In this document: positions 1 through 8,558 of the stretch, piece by piece
How positions within the stretch are numbered: position 1 is the stretch's first letter
Layout: each line of letters begins with the position of its first letter
Source of the DNA: Silicimonas sp.
GTDB taxonomy: Bacteria > Pseudomonadota > Alphaproteobacteria > Rhodobacterales > Rhodobacteraceae
Assembly: GCA_013003245.1 (NCBI GenBank)
Contig: JABDJX010000014.1
Coordinates: 1-35,156 of the forward strand
Length of the DNA stretch: 35,156 bases
Reading direction: 5' to 3'
The notes under the pieces: generated by a model
Told to the model about the DNA's origin: nothing
The model's database searches: none
What the model saw: the letters and a program-made list of their open reading frames with translations, nothing else
Made by a program: the position numbers and the translations under genes

Positions 1-436
1 CTTGTTCAATTTCGACCGGGATCATCAGGTTTTCGCGATACCCTGGGTCCCAATCGCCAAAGTCACACATCAATGCGCGGTCATTCAATGAACAGCGGTC
101 GTCCAATTCGACCACCCTCAGCCCCTCGGGCAGGACATCCGTCAGACTGACGCCGGTGATCGGTTGTTCTTGCGACGAGTTTCGCAAACGATATCGGATG
201 TTGGCCTGATCGCCCACGGTCTCGTCATCGCCGCGAATATCTTCGCGCAGCACGACTTCCGGAGCCCGCAGATCGCCCAGTTCGACCGGCTTGACCGAAA
301 TCCAGAAGATCGCGAGCAACGGCAACACAACAACCAAAGCCACGGCCGTGATGGTAGGAAACAGCAACCCCCAGGCCAACCGCGCTTCGCGTTTGGCCAA
401 TGGGCCGGTTCCGATAGGTGGATTTGCGTCCGCCAT
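1..436 (-). CDS. Sugar ABC transporter permease with extracytoplasmic DUF11-like insert (partial, runs off left edge)
   Basis: An ATG at 436 opens a frame that stays open for 145 codons to the window edge. A short cytoplasmic tail (residues 1-20) precedes one clear membrane helix (about 21-47, rich in L/V/A/I). Instead of the next permease helices, a soluble segment of about 98 residues follows. It contains I-R-Y-R-L-R-N, then G-V-S-L-T-D-V-L-P-E-G-L-R-V, two cysteines, and a D-W-D-P-G turn. That pattern resembles DUF11/CARDB-type beta-sandwich repeats. The gene lies 80 nt downstream of a sugar-binding protein gene on the same strand, the usual place for the first CUT1 permease, so the remaining helices and EAA loop probably lie beyond the edge. 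The ribosome binding site is weak. That this is a permease is inferred from position and the N-terminal helix; the insert-like segment is seen directly. Confidence 0.62.
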   Translation of the reverse strand, partial: MADANPPIGTGPLAKREARLAWGLLFPTITAVALVVVLPLLAIFWISVKPVELGDLRAPEVVLREDIRGDDETVGDQANIRYRLRNSSQEQPITGVSLTDVLPEGLRVVELDDRCSLNDRALMCDFGDWDPGYRENLMIPVEIEQ

Positions 437-516
437 AAGGATCACCCGATTTTGCGATGTGGTCAAAGAAATCGGGACGCGCGTAAATGACGTGCGCGTC
501 CCGCAAGATTTAGCGG

Positions 517-1869
517 TTACTTAACCGCAGCAATCGCTTCGTTCAGCGCTGCAACCGTTGCGGCTGCATCACGCTCGCCGTCGATGTACTCGCGCACGAA
601 GCGGTTGATCACCTGGCTGTTGATGATCTTCGAGGCCGCTGAAAGCTGGCCGTCGGCCACGCCCCAACGCTGTGCCACGTCCAGGCCACCCACGATCTCT
701 TTAATCATCGAAGCATCATAAAGGTCACCAAGTGGCGCTTTGCGATCAACACCAACGTCAAGCGTTGCCCAAAGGTCCGAGTACTCCGTTGGATTGGCAG
801 AGGTGCCACGGCGCACGGGAAATTTGCCCTCGGGCGCGATCGCAAGGGTCGCGCCGTATCCGTCACTCATCGAATACGCGACAAACTCCATCGCCGCATC
901 AGTGGAGGCATCTGACGTAATGCCAAAATACCGCACATCGCCCCAGGCGGCGCCATCCGGATTTGACGGCCCGGCAAAGTTGGTCACGATGCCGGTGGCT
1001 GCCGCCAGATCACGGCTCATGGGATCGTCGTTGATGGTCGGCGGGGCGCTGTCGCGCAGGCCAGCCAGTTCGTCCAAAATGAACGGCGACCAGATAATCA
1101 TCGCTGCGTTGCCGCTGAAGTAGAGCGTACGCGACTGATCCCAGTAAAGATCGCCCGGAGGCGAGGCTTCGGCGATGGCCTTGTAGAACTCCAGAACTTC
1201 GATCGTTGCTGCTTCGTCTAGGGCCTGCACACCATCTGGGCCTACGGGCGAGACACCGTTGGCAAGGAACACGTGTTCTAAAACCTGGCTCATGAAGTTT
1301 TCGTCGATCTTTGTGGCAGCGACGAAACCGTACATGTCTGGTGGGCTATGAAGCGCTTCGATCGCGGCTATGACGTTGGCGTAGCTGTTTGGTGGCTCAA
1401 GACCTTTTTCTTTGAAAAGGTCGGCACGGTAGACAAGCATCTGTGTCCAGCCATCGACCGGGACCGACGCAAAACCACCATCAACGGCGGCCATTTCCAA
1501 GGCACCCGGGGCGAAGGTTTCTTGGCCAAGCGCCTCGACCACATCCGTTGCGGCATCCGTGTCCAGAATGCCGGCTTCAGCCCATGGAGCGGCGTACTGC
1601 AAGGTATGATAAATCACATCTGGTAAATCGCCTGCTGCAAATGCTGCTGTGGCGCGCGTGCCAAGATCGTTTTCCGAGACAGGGATAACCTGAACGTTGT
1701 GTCCAGAGGCTTTGGCAAAGGCTTCTGCCATCGCTTCCTGACGCGCCAAACGCTCGGGCTGTTCCTCTGTCGTCCAAAACCGCAGATCCTCGGCTTGTGC
1801 GGCAAATGCGGAAAAGACCAGCGCCATTGCCGCTCCAGTTCGCAGGATTGCTCTTGATTTCAGTTTCAT
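517..1869 (-). CDS. Periplasmic sugar-binding protein of a CUT1 ABC transporter
   Basis: A 450-residue extracellular solute-binding protein of family 1 (COG1653 type). Residues 1-26 form a signal peptide (K-L-K-S-R start, hydrophobic core, A-Q-A cleavage site), so the mature protein starts near Glu-27 and acts in the periplasm. The mature sequence opens with the L-R-F-W-T beta strand typical of the fold, and the segment D-L-P-D-V-I-Y after a G-T-R-A-T-A-A-F-A-A-G stretch matches the ligand-binding lobe of family 1. A strong GGGAGGAAG ribosome binding site lies just before the ATG. It follows the LacI gene by 27 nt and precedes the partial permease, so the three form one operon. The substrate cannot be read from sequence; a disaccharide or alpha-glucoside is a guess from context only. 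Confidence 0.9.
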   Translation of the reverse strand: MKLKSRAILRTGAAMALVFSAFAAQAEDLRFWTTEEQPERLARQEAMAEAFAKASGHNVQVIPVSENDLGTRATAAFAAGDLPDVIYHTLQYAAPWAEAGILDTDAATDVVEALGQETFAPGALEMAAVDGGFASVPVDGWTQMLVYRADLFKEKGLEPPNSYANVIAAIEALHSPPDMYGFVAATKIDENFMSQVLEHVFLANGVSPVGPDGVQALDEAATIEVLEFYKAIAEASPPGDLYWDQSRTLYFSGNAAMIIWSPFILDELAGLRDSAPPTINDDPMSRDLAAATGIVTNFAGPSNPDGAAWGDVRYFGITSDASTDAAMEFVAYSMSDGYGATLAIAPEGKFPVRRGTSANPTEYSDLWATLDVGVDRKAPLGDLYDASMIKEIVGGLDVAQRWGVADGQLSAASKIINSQVINRFVREYIDGERDAAATVAALNEAIAAVK

Positions 1870-1896
1870 TTTCTTCCTCCCATTGAAGTCATTGAA

Positions 1897-2967
1897 TTAG
1901 CTTTGTGATGGTGGTGGGGGCCCGGTCGAGCCGCGTTTGACAAATGTTGCCGACGCCGTTTCACGCAATTGATCCAGCTCTTCTCCATGGATGCGGCGCA
2001 TCAGAATGTGAGACAGCCGCTCACCGGCAACCTTGTTATCAACCGAAAATGTCGTCAGTGGCGGCTGCGCGTGCGCGCCTTCAGGAATGCCGTCATACCC
2101 CACGATTGACAGGTCTTGACCGATCACGAGGCCAAGTTTCTTGGCCGCCTCATAGACTCCGAGAGCTGCGAAATCGACGGCACAGACAATTGCAGTGGGT
2201 GGGGTCTTGTTGTTCAGCAGGCCATTTGCCACAGCCGCCCCGTCGCGGATCGTTACCGCATCTTCTGCTACCAAATCCGGGTCAACCGGCAGGTCCGCGT
2301 CTTTCATCCCTTGCCGGAAGCCCTGTTCGCGAAGGGGGGCATAAGCGTATTGCGTGCCTCCATTGATGAACCCGATGCGCCTGTGGCCAAGTGCAGCAAG
2401 ATGCATCACTGCATTCCGCATCGCGTCTTCACCCAATATGTCAAACCAAGCACAATCAGTATCGTCCTCTTGCCGACCAAAAAGAACAAAAGGCACCTCT
2501 GCCTCGCGCAGCAGCCTGACACGTGGATCATTGCGCATCGCGCGTGGAAGAATGAACCCGTCCGCCTTTCCGTCCCGGAGGAGGGCGCGAAACGTTTCGA
2601 TCAGATCTTCGTTGTTTTCAGAAGCGGCAACGGTCATTGTCCAGCCTTCAGCGTGCGCGCCTGCCGACAAGCCTGCCAGAAACTCGGCCAGAAACGGACG
2701 CTGCGCATCATGATCAGAAAGCTGCAAGACAAGTCCAAGCGAACGTGTGCGACCGGTCTTGATAGCTTGCGCATGACTAAGCGGCCTGTAGCTAAGCTTT
2801 TCGGCCATGCGTTTGACACGCAGCTGGGTCGCTTCTGATATGTCGGGATACCCGTTCATCGCACGCGACACAGTAGACTTGGTCAGTCCAAGAGCGTCTG
2901 CCATATCGGAAATTGTCGCACGATTGCGGCGTTTTCCGTTGGCTATTGATGTGAGCGACTTGTTCAA
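1897..2967 (-). CDS. LacI-family transcriptional regulator (first sugar system)
   Basis: A LacI/GalR repressor. An N-terminal helix-turn-helix (about residues 15-40: T-I-S-D-M-A-D-A-L-G-L-T-K-S-T-V-S-R-A-M-N-G) and hinge are followed by a periplasmic-binding-protein-like effector domain with the L-G-L-V-L strand and a late I-V-G-Y-D-G. The start is chosen as TTG at 2967 because GGGGAG lies 7 nt upstream of it; this gives 356 residues. A GTG at 2982 would add five residues but has its best Shine-Dalgarno match only 2 nt away. The gene is the first of the operon that continues into the binding protein and permease. A perfect 18-bp palindrome just upstream (2997-3014) suggests autoregulation. 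The effector sugar is unknown. Confidence 0.9.
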   Translation of the reverse strand: MNKSLTSIANGKRRNRATISDMADALGLTKSTVSRAMNGYPDISEATQLRVKRMAEKLSYRPLSHAQAIKTGRTRSLGLVLQLSDHDAQRPFLAEFLAGLSAGAHAEGWTMTVAASENNEDLIETFRALLRDGKADGFILPRAMRNDPRVRLLREAEVPFVLFGRQEDDTDCAWFDILGEDAMRNAVMHLAALGHRRIGFINGGTQYAYAPLREQGFRQGMKDADLPVDPDLVAEDAVTIRDGAAVANGLLNNKTPPTAIVCAVDFAALGVYEAAKKLGLVIGQDLSIVGYDGIPEGAHAQPPLTTFSVDNKVAGERLSHILMRRIHGEELDQLRETASATFVKRGSTGPPPPSQS

Positions 2968-2996
2968 AAATGATCTCCCCACGACTCACCGTGGCA

Positions 2997-3014
2997 GCCG
3001 AAACCGGTTTCGGC
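2997..3014. promoter_or_regulatory. Perfect 18-bp palindrome, candidate LacI-family operator
   Basis: GCCGAAACCGGTTTCGGC is identical to its own reverse complement. Its AAACCGGTTT core, with a central CpG-containing CCGG, resembles operators bound by LacI/GalR proteins. It lies 29 nt upstream of the TTG start of the minus-strand LacI gene, where it could block transcription of that regulator and the transporter genes behind it. The assignment is inferred from symmetry and position. Confidence 0.7.
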
Positions 3015-3188
3015 AAGATGAATGTTTGAGGATTTTGGACCCGATGCGCGCAGGTTGGTCATTTCGCGTGTTTGGGATTTGCTTTGGCGCGCAGCTTGCC
3101 GGAGCAGTGCTCTGCCGCCCATAATTGCGGTCGCCTTTGATGCCGCTTACTTTACCTGTAAAAAATTTGATGGCTACTTTTTGGCGCG

Positions 3189-3204
3189 CGACAAATTATT
3201 GTCG
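3189..3204. promoter_or_regulatory. Inverted repeat CGACAA-N4-TTGTCG upstream of the second LacI gene
   Basis: Six-base arms CGACAA and TTGTCG flank ATTA. The site lies 55 nt before the GTG start of the plus-strand LacI gene. A TATAGT hexamer at 3224-3229 could serve as a -10 element with TTGTCG as a loose -35 (19-nt spacer), so the palindrome would overlap the promoter. The same arms recur at 5792-5806 inside the operon. An operator for the neighbouring regulator is plausible but unproven. Confidence 0.5.
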
Positions 3205-3259
3205 ACCTTTGCGTTCGAGCGCTTATAGTGGTGTTGAATTTGCGTAAAGGAGGTGCGGG

Positions 3260-4297
3260 GTGACGAAGCCGCGGATCAACACGATGGAAGAACTGTCGGT
3301 CGCGATTGGTGTATCGAGGCCAACGCTGTCTAGATTTTTCCAGAACCCGAACCTGGTAAAGGCGAACACAGTCGCGCGTATCGAAGAGGGGTTGGACAAG
3401 GTTGAATACGTCCCAAACTTCTTTGCCACACGCCTGAATCGCAAATCGACAGGCATAATCGGCGTGATTATTCCCTATTTTAACGATCTTTTCTTCACCA
3501 AGCTTCTTGAATCGATAGAGCGTGCAGCGATGCAGGCTGGCTTTTCGGTTTTAACCAAATGCTCGCACTCTGATCCAGGGATCGAGGGGATGGCCCTGGA
3601 AAGCTTTATGTCGATGAACGTCGATGGCGCGCTTGTTGTGCCATTGGGTAACCAAAGTAATGTTGGCGCCTACGAGCGTCTGCAATCGCGCATTCCATCT
3701 TTGCTTGTCGATTCGCGGCCCGACACCATGCTGGACTTGGATTATGTGGGCACAAACCACGTGCAAAGTGTTGGTCTTTCAATTGAATATCTGTGCCGCG
3801 TTGGGCCGCCTCCGGTGTTTCTGGCGATGCCGCGGGTGAATTTTAACGCGATGGGCCATGAGCGTGCCTATGCCGAGAAAATGCAGGAAATGGGCTTTGA
3901 GCCGCGTGTGATCGGGACCGAGGCCCTGAATGACGAATGGCACTATGAGGCGCATGGGCAGGCGGTTCTGGATCAGGCGTTTTCTCGTGGTGAGCTTTTG
4001 GATCAGTCAATATTGTGCGCCAACGATCGTGTGGCCATCGGTGCCCTGCGCGCGGCGTTCCAACACGGGCTGGAGCCAGGCGCGCAAAAACACGGTGGAC
4101 TGCGCATTATGGGACACGACGACTATCCGCTTTGCCCTTTCCTGGTTCCCAGCCTGACCACGGTAGAGCAGGACCTGGATGGCATTGGACATAAGGCAGT
4201 AAGCCTGCTTGCCAATAAAATACACGGGCCAAAATTTTCGGAAGAACAAATCGTAGAGCTCTTCGACGTTGTATTAAAAGTACGTGAATCCGCGTAG
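3260..4297 (+). CDS. LacI-family transcriptional regulator of the polyol operon
   Basis: A 345-residue LacI/GalR-type repressor. The DNA-binding segment at residues 8-30 (M-E-E-L-S-V-A-I-G-V-S-R-P-T-L-S-R-F-F) is followed by the hinge and a strand reading G-I-I-G-V-I-I-P-Y-F-N-D, the start of the sugar-binding domain; I-M-G-H-D-D-Y near the C terminus matches the family's later signature. The GTG start is fixed by a very strong AAAGGAGGT ribosome binding site at 3246-3254. The helix-turn-helix is less canonical than in the other two LacI proteins here (S-R-P-T-L-S-R rather than the usual T-x-x-T-V-S-R). It stands 105 nt ahead of the binding-protein gene of a sorbitol/mannitol operon and probably controls it. 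The inducer is inferred to be a polyol from context only. Confidence 0.88.
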   Translation: MTKPRINTMEELSVAIGVSRPTLSRFFQNPNLVKANTVARIEEGLDKVEYVPNFFATRLNRKSTGIIGVIIPYFNDLFFTKLLESIERAAMQAGFSVLTKCSHSDPGIEGMALESFMSMNVDGALVVPLGNQSNVGAYERLQSRIPSLLVDSRPDTMLDLDYVGTNHVQSVGLSIEYLCRVGPPPVFLAMPRVNFNAMGHERAYAEKMQEMGFEPRVIGTEALNDEWHYEAHGQAVLDQAFSRGELLDQSILCANDRVAIGALRAAFQHGLEPGAQKHGGLRIMGHDDYPLCPFLVPSLTTVEQDLDGIGHKAVSLLANKIHGPKFSEEQIVELFDVVLKVRESA

Positions 4298-4402
4298 TTG
4301 GCTAATTTTGCTGCGATGCGGCGTAAATTTGGGCAGAAATTTGTTGACGTAGCGACATTAATCGCGCAATTTGCACGCACGTAAAAAACTGGGAGGACAG
4401 CA
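4298..4402 (+). promoter_or_regulatory. Promoter/operator region before the polyol operon
   Basis: This 105-nt AT-rich gap has no gene. It contains a direct repeat AAATTTG at 4325-4331 and 4337-4343 (12 bp apart) and a third partial copy CAATTTG at 4367-4373. A TTGACG hexamer at 4344-4349 could be a -35 element, but no good -10 is visible. GGGAGGA just before the ATG at 4403 is the ribosome binding site. No clean LacI palindrome is visible here. Confidence 0.4.
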
Positions 4403-5719
4403 ATGTCTATCAAAAGAACACTACTGACCACTGCGGTCGGCTTTGGCCTTTCAGCGGGCATCGCGTTCGCAGACAGCCATGCAAAGACCATTACGATCGC
4501 AACCGTGAATAACGGCGACATGATCCGCATGCAGGGCTACACCGACACATTCACTGCAGACACTGGCATCAACGTCGAGTGGGTAACACTTGAAGAAAAC
4601 GTCCTGCGCCAGCGTGTGACAACGGACATCACCACCAAGGGTGGCCAGTTCGACATCATGACTATTGGCATGTACGAAACCCCGATCTGGGGTGCAAACG
4701 GCTGGTTGGTTCCACTGGATGATCTTTCGGCGGAATACGACGTAGACGACATCCTGCCGGCCATGCGCAACGGTCTTTCCAACGACGGCACGCTTTATGC
4801 AGCACCATTTTACGGCGAAAGCTCGATGGTTATGTATCGTACCGACCTGATGGAAGCGGCTGGTCTGGAAATGCCAGACGCACCGACATGGCAGTTCATC
4901 CGCGAAGCGGCGGCTGCAATGGACGATCCGGCAAACGACATCAACGGCATTTGCCTGCGCGGTAAGGCCGGTTGGGGTGAAGGCGGTGCCTTTATCACAG
5001 TCACCGGTAACTCTTTCGGTGCGCGCTGGTTTGACGAAGACTGGAATGCGCAGTTCGATCAGCCACAATGGGCCGACGCTCTTAATTTCTATGTCAGCCT
5101 GATGAACGACTACGGCCCTGAGGGTTATGCGACGAACGGTTTCAACGAGAACCTGTCGCTCTTCAACCAGGGCAAGTGCGGCATGTGGATTGACGCAACT
5201 GTTGCGGCATCTTTCGTAACCGGTGACGACTCGACCGTTGCTGACAGCGTGGGCTTTGCCCTTGCGCCAAACAGCGAAGGCGTTGAAAAGCGCGCTAACT
5301 GGCTTTGGGCATGGGCACTGGCAATTCCTGCCGGTACGCAGCAGGAAGCTGAAGCCAAGCAGTTCATCGAATGGGCAACGGGCAAAGGCTACATCGAGCA
5401 GGTTGCAGCCAAAGAAGGTTGGGCCAACGTTCCTCCGGGTGCGCGGACATCCCTGTACGAAACACCAGAGTATCAGGAAGTACCGTTTGCCAAGATGACG
5501 CTGGATTCGATCAATGCGGCTGATCCGAACAACCCAACGGTGGACCCGGTTCCGTATGTCGGCATTCAGTTTGTCGCAATCCCCGAGTTTGCGGGTATGG
5601 CGACCGAAGTGAGCCAGGAATTTTCGGCAGCCTATGCTGGTCAGCAGACCGTTGAAGAGGCCCTTGCAAAAGCGCAGGCAATCACCAACGAGACCATGGA
5701 AGCAGCAGGCTACAAATAA
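4403..5719 (+). CDS. smoE: Sorbitol/mannitol-type ABC transporter substrate-binding protein
   Basis: A 438-residue periplasmic solute-binding protein with a signal peptide at residues 1-23 (K-R-T core, hydrophobic stretch, A-F-A cleavage before D-S-H-A). The mature region starts with the K-T-I-T-I-A-T-V-N-N strand, and Q-F-D-I-M-T-I-G-M-Y-E-T-P-I-W and Y-G-E-S-S-M-V-M-Y-R-T-D-L match the polyol-binding SmoE/MtlE branch of the CUT1 binding proteins as I know it. It heads a run of seven genes containing two permeases, an ATPase, a sorbitol-type SDR and mannitol 2-dehydrogenase, the order described for the Rhodobacter sphaeroides smo operon. It is separated from the permeases by a 123-nt gap with a stem-loop, which would allow more binding protein than membrane components. 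The symbol rests on context and family resemblance. Confidence 0.88.
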   Translation: MSIKRTLLTTAVGFGLSAGIAFADSHAKTITIATVNNGDMIRMQGYTDTFTADTGINVEWVTLEENVLRQRVTTDITTKGGQFDIMTIGMYETPIWGANGWLVPLDDLSAEYDVDDILPAMRNGLSNDGTLYAAPFYGESSMVMYRTDLMEAAGLEMPDAPTWQFIREAAAAMDDPANDINGICLRGKAGWGEGGAFITVTGNSFGARWFDEDWNAQFDQPQWADALNFYVSLMNDYGPEGYATNGFNENLSLFNQGKCGMWIDATVAASFVTGDDSTVADSVGFALAPNSEGVEKRANWLWAWALAIPAGTQQEAEAKQFIEWATGKGYIEQVAAKEGWANVPPGARTSLYETPEYQEVPFAKMTLDSINAADPNNPTVDPVPYVGIQFVAIPEFAGMATEVSQEFSAAYAGQQTVEEALAKAQAITNETMEAAGYK

Positions 5720-5733
5720 GCCCGCGTTTTAAA

Positions 5734-5760
5734 TCAGGGGGCGGTGCGTCCGCCCTCTGA
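5734..5760 (+). terminator. Stem-loop behind smoE (attenuator or mRNA 3'-end stabiliser)
   Basis: TCAGGGGGCGG and CCGCCCTCTGA form an 11-bp stem with one G-U pair around a TGCGT loop, starting 14 nt after the smoE stop codon. No T-run follows, so a simple rho-independent terminator is unlikely. In ABC operons such hairpins commonly allow partial termination or protect the upstream message. A similar hairpin is found after the other binding-protein gene (13829-13857). Confidence 0.72.
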
Positions 5761-5791
5761 ACCCCACAACACTTGTCAATTTTACGATCGT

Positions 5792-5806
5792 CGACAACAG
5801 TTGTCG
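5792..5806. promoter_or_regulatory. Perfect inverted repeat CGACAAC-A-GTTGTCG inside the polyol operon
   Basis: Seven-base arms flank a single A in the gap between smoE and the first permease gene. The CGACAA/TTGTCG arms match those at 3189-3204 upstream of the LacI gene, with a spacer one base shorter. It may be an internal operator for the neighbouring LacI protein. A role at RNA level is less likely because the loop would be too tight without melting inner pairs. Confidence 0.5.
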
Positions 5807-5842
5807 TTAATGGCCACCTGTTCACGGGGGAGATGACTCAAG

Positions 5843-6709
5843 ATGGCAACCAAAGCTTCACGATCCGCTGCGCGTCTGATGATGGCACCTGCCGTAGTCC
5901 TGCTTTTGGGCTGGATGCTGGTCCCTCTCATAATGACGCTCTGGTTTTCGTTCCGCACCTACCTGCCGCTGCGCGGAGGGGATCAGGGTTGGACCGGATT
6001 TGACAACTACGTCCGATTTGTTTCCTCAAGCGCCTTCTGGCCTTCGGTGACGACCACCCTGATTATTGTGGGCGGTGTCCTGGCAATTACAATCGTTCTG
6101 GGCGTTATGCTCGCGATCCTGCTGGACCAGCCGATGTGGGGGCAGGGGGTTGTGCGTATCCTTGTCATTGCCCCGTTCTTCGTGATGCCCACCGTTTCCG
6201 CGCTGGTATGGAAGAACATCTTTATGGACCCGACCAACGGCCTTTTTGCGCATCTTTGGCGATTATTTGGCGCAACCCCGGTCAGTTGGCTTTCAGATGC
6301 GGCGATCCCGTCGATTATTCTGATCGTGTCCTGGCAGTGGTTGCCGTTCGCCACACTGATCCTGCTGACGGCGATCCAGTCGCTGGACAGCGAACAGCTT
6401 GAAGCCGCCGAGATGGACGGCGCCTCGCCACTGGCGCGGTTCGGCTTCATCACCCTGCCGCACCTTAGCCGCGCGATCACGATTGTGGTTCTCATTCAAA
6501 CGATCTTCCTGCTTGCGATCTTTGCCGAGATTTTCGTGACCACCGGCGGTGCCTTCGGCACCCGAACCCTGTCGTACCTGATCTTCCAGCGTGTGCTGGA
6601 AAGCCAGAACATCGGGCTTGGGTCAGCAGGCGGCGTTTATGCCATCATACTTGCCAATATCGTTGCGATCTTCCTGATGCGCATCGTCGGCAAGAACCTG
6701 GACAACTAG
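5843..6709 (+). CDS. smoF: Polyol ABC transporter permease (first)
   Basis: A 288-residue inner-membrane permease of the MalF/UgpA type. Hydrophobic segments at about 15-36, 70-95, 104-123, 155-178, 208-230 and 260-280 give six membrane helices. The cytoplasmic EAA loop that docks on the ATPase is clear at residues 187-206 (E-A-A-E-M-D-G-A, then F-x-x-I-T-L-P). A GGGGGAG ribosome binding site lies 10 nt before the ATG. It is followed after 14 nt by the second permease. Together they form the membrane channel for the polyol bound by the upstream binding protein. Confidence 0.9.
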   Translation: MATKASRSAARLMMAPAVVLLLGWMLVPLIMTLWFSFRTYLPLRGGDQGWTGFDNYVRFVSSSAFWPSVTTTLIIVGGVLAITIVLGVMLAILLDQPMWGQGVVRILVIAPFFVMPTVSALVWKNIFMDPTNGLFAHLWRLFGATPVSWLSDAAIPSIILIVSWQWLPFATLILLTAIQSLDSEQLEAAEMDGASPLARFGFITLPHLSRAITIVVLIQTIFLLAIFAEIFVTTGGAFGTRTLSYLIFQRVLESQNIGLGSAGGVYAIILANIVAIFLMRIVGKNLDN

Positions 6710-6723
6710 GGGGAGGACGGAAC

Positions 6724-7554
6724 ATGGCACGTGCAATTACAAACCAGCGCAAAACGATCAACACGGTCGCTGCCTGGACAATCGGTCTGCTGATCTTCTT
6801 TCCGATCCTGTGGACGATCCTGACCAGCTTCAAAACCGAAGCGCAGGCAATCGCCGACCCGCCGATCTTCCTGTTCTTTGACTGGACGACCGAAAACTAT
6901 GGCACGGTGATGGAGCGCTCGAACTATGCGCGCTTCTTGTGGAACTCGATCATCATCGCCGGTGGCTCGACCATCCTTGGCATCATCATCGCGGTGCCTG
7001 CGGCGTGGTCGATGGCCTTTGTGCCCTCAAGGCGCACCAAGGATATCCTGCTTTGGATGTTATCGACCAAGATGCTGCCGGCGGTGGGTGTGCTTTACCC
7101 GATCTATCTGCTTTTCATCAAACTTGGGCTTCTCGATAACGTCTATGGGCTGACCTTTGTGCTGATGCTGATCAACCTGCCGATCATTGTCTGGATGCTT
7201 TATACATATTTCCGCGAAATTCCGGGCGAGATCCTCGAAGCCGCGCGGATGGATGGGGCAACCTTGAAGTCAGAGATACTCTATGTGCTGACACCGATGG
7301 CGATACCGGGTATCGCGTCGACCCTGCTTTTGAACTTCATCCTTGCGTGGAACGAGGCGTTCTGGACGCTGAACCTGACAGCAGCCAAAGCGGCTCCTCT
7401 GACGGCCTTCATCGCCAGCTACTCAAGTCCTGAGGGTCTTTTCTACGCAAAACTAAGTGCTGCCTCGACTATGGCAATCGCGCCAATCCTGATCATGGGT
7501 TGGTTCTCACAGAAACAGCTCGTTCGGGGCCTAACATTCGGAGCGGTAAAATAA
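6724..7554 (+). CDS. smoG: Polyol ABC transporter permease (second)
   Basis: A 276-residue inner-membrane permease of the MalG type. The N-terminal helix (about 15-36) is followed by the characteristic [12 protein letters not shown] periplasmic entry segment of MalG-like proteins. The EAA loop lies at residues 172-191 (E-A-A-R-M-D-G-A, then V-L-T-P-M). A GGGGGAGGA ribosome binding site precedes the ATG. The stop codon overlaps the ATPase start by one base (TAATG), which implies translational coupling. Confidence 0.9.
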   Translation: MARAITNQRKTINTVAAWTIGLLIFFPILWTILTSFKTEAQAIADPPIFLFFDWTTENYGTVMERSNYARFLWNSIIIAGGSTILGIIIAVPAAWSMAFVPSRRTKDILLWMLSTKMLPAVGVLYPIYLLFIKLGLLDNVYGLTFVLMLINLPIIVWMLYTYFREIPGEILEAARMDGATLKSEILYVLTPMAIPGIASTLLLNFILAWNEAFWTLNLTAAKAAPLTAFIASYSSPEGLFYAKLSAASTMAIAPILIMGWFSQKQLVRGLTFGAVK

Positions 7555-8558
7555 TGGGTCAGATTAGCCTTAACCAAGTCACCAAGAGCTTTGGCGATGT
7601 GCAAGTCATCCCGCCGCTTGATCTGGAAATCAACGAAGGGGAGTTTGTTGTCTTTGTCGGCCCGTCCGGCTGCGGCAAATCCACCTTGCTGCGCCTGATT
7701 GCCGGGCTTGAGGATACGACGTCCGGCCACATCAGCATCGATGGCAATGACGCCACAGCCCTGCCGCCTGCCAAGCGCGGCCTTGCGATGGTGTTCCAGT
7801 CCTATGCGCTTTATCCGCACATGTCGGTGCGCAAGAACATTGCCTTCCCGATGCGTATGGCGGGTCTGGATGAAGCAGCGCAAAAGGCCAAGATCGATGC
7901 TGCTGCCAAGGCGCTGAACCTGACGGATTACCTGGACCGCAAACCCGGTCAATTGTCCGGTGGTCAGCGCCAGCGTGTGGCGATTGGCCGTGCGATTGTG
8001 CGCGAACCTGCGGCGTTCCTTTTTGACGAGCCACTGTCGAACCTCGATGCGGCGCTGCGCGTCGGCATGCGGCTTGAGATCATGGACCTGCACAAAAAGC
8101 TCGATACAACGATGATCTACGTCACCCACGATCAGGTCGAAGCGATGACCATGGCCGACAAGATCGTGGTGCTGCAGGCCGGTGTGATCGAGCAGGTGGG
8201 CAGCCCGCTTGATCTTTATCACACGCCGCGCAACAAGTTTGTTGCTGGCTTTATCGGCTCGCCCAAGATGAACCTGATCGAGGGGCCGGAAGCGGCCAAG
8301 CATGATGCGACCACGATCGGCATTCGTCCCGAGCACATGACGGTTTCAAAGACCGAAGGTCTGTGGAAGGGCCGCGTTGGTGTGGCAGAGCATCTTGGGT
8401 CGGACACGTTTATCCACGTGCACGACACCGGTTTGGGCGACATGCTGACGGTGCGCATCACCGGCGATATCGAAGCAAAACATGGCGACGATATCTATCT
8501 GACGCCAATTGCGGATCAGGTGCACAGGTTCGACGCGGCGGGGCTGCGCATCGGATGA
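7554..8558 (+). CDS. smoK: Polyol ABC transporter ATP-binding protein
   Basis: A 334-residue MalK-like ATPase that energises the transporter at the cytoplasmic face. Visible motifs are Walker [10 protein letters not shown] (36-44), Q-loop F-Q-S-Y-A-L-Y-P-H (81-89), signature L-S-G-G-Q-R-Q-R (134-141), Walker B F-L-F-D-E-P (155-160) and the switch region T-H-D-Q. The C-terminal third, with G-I-R-P-E-H, is the TOBE/MalK-type regulatory domain. The start at 7554 is chosen because it overlaps the stop of the preceding permease by one base and begins the conserved M-G-Q-I-S-L strand; an 18-residue upstream extension in the same frame lies inside the permease gene and is unlikely. The end overlaps the next gene by four bases (ATGA). 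Confidence 0.93.
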   Translation: MGQISLNQVTKSFGDVQVIPPLDLEINEGEFVVFVGPSGCGKSTLLRLIAGLEDTTSGHISIDGNDATALPPAKRGLAMVFQSYALYPHMSVRKNIAFPMRMAGLDEAAQKAKIDAAAKALNLTDYLDRKPGQLSGGQRQRVAIGRAIVREPAAFLFDEPLSNLDAALRVGMRLEIMDLHKKLDTTMIYVTHDQVEAMTMADKIVVLQAGVIEQVGSPLDLYHTPRNKFVAGFIGSPKMNLIEGPEAAKHDATTIGIRPEHMTVSKTEGLWKGRVGVAEHLGSDTFIHVHDTGLGDMLTVRITGDIEAKHGDDIYLTPIADQVHRFDAAGLRIG

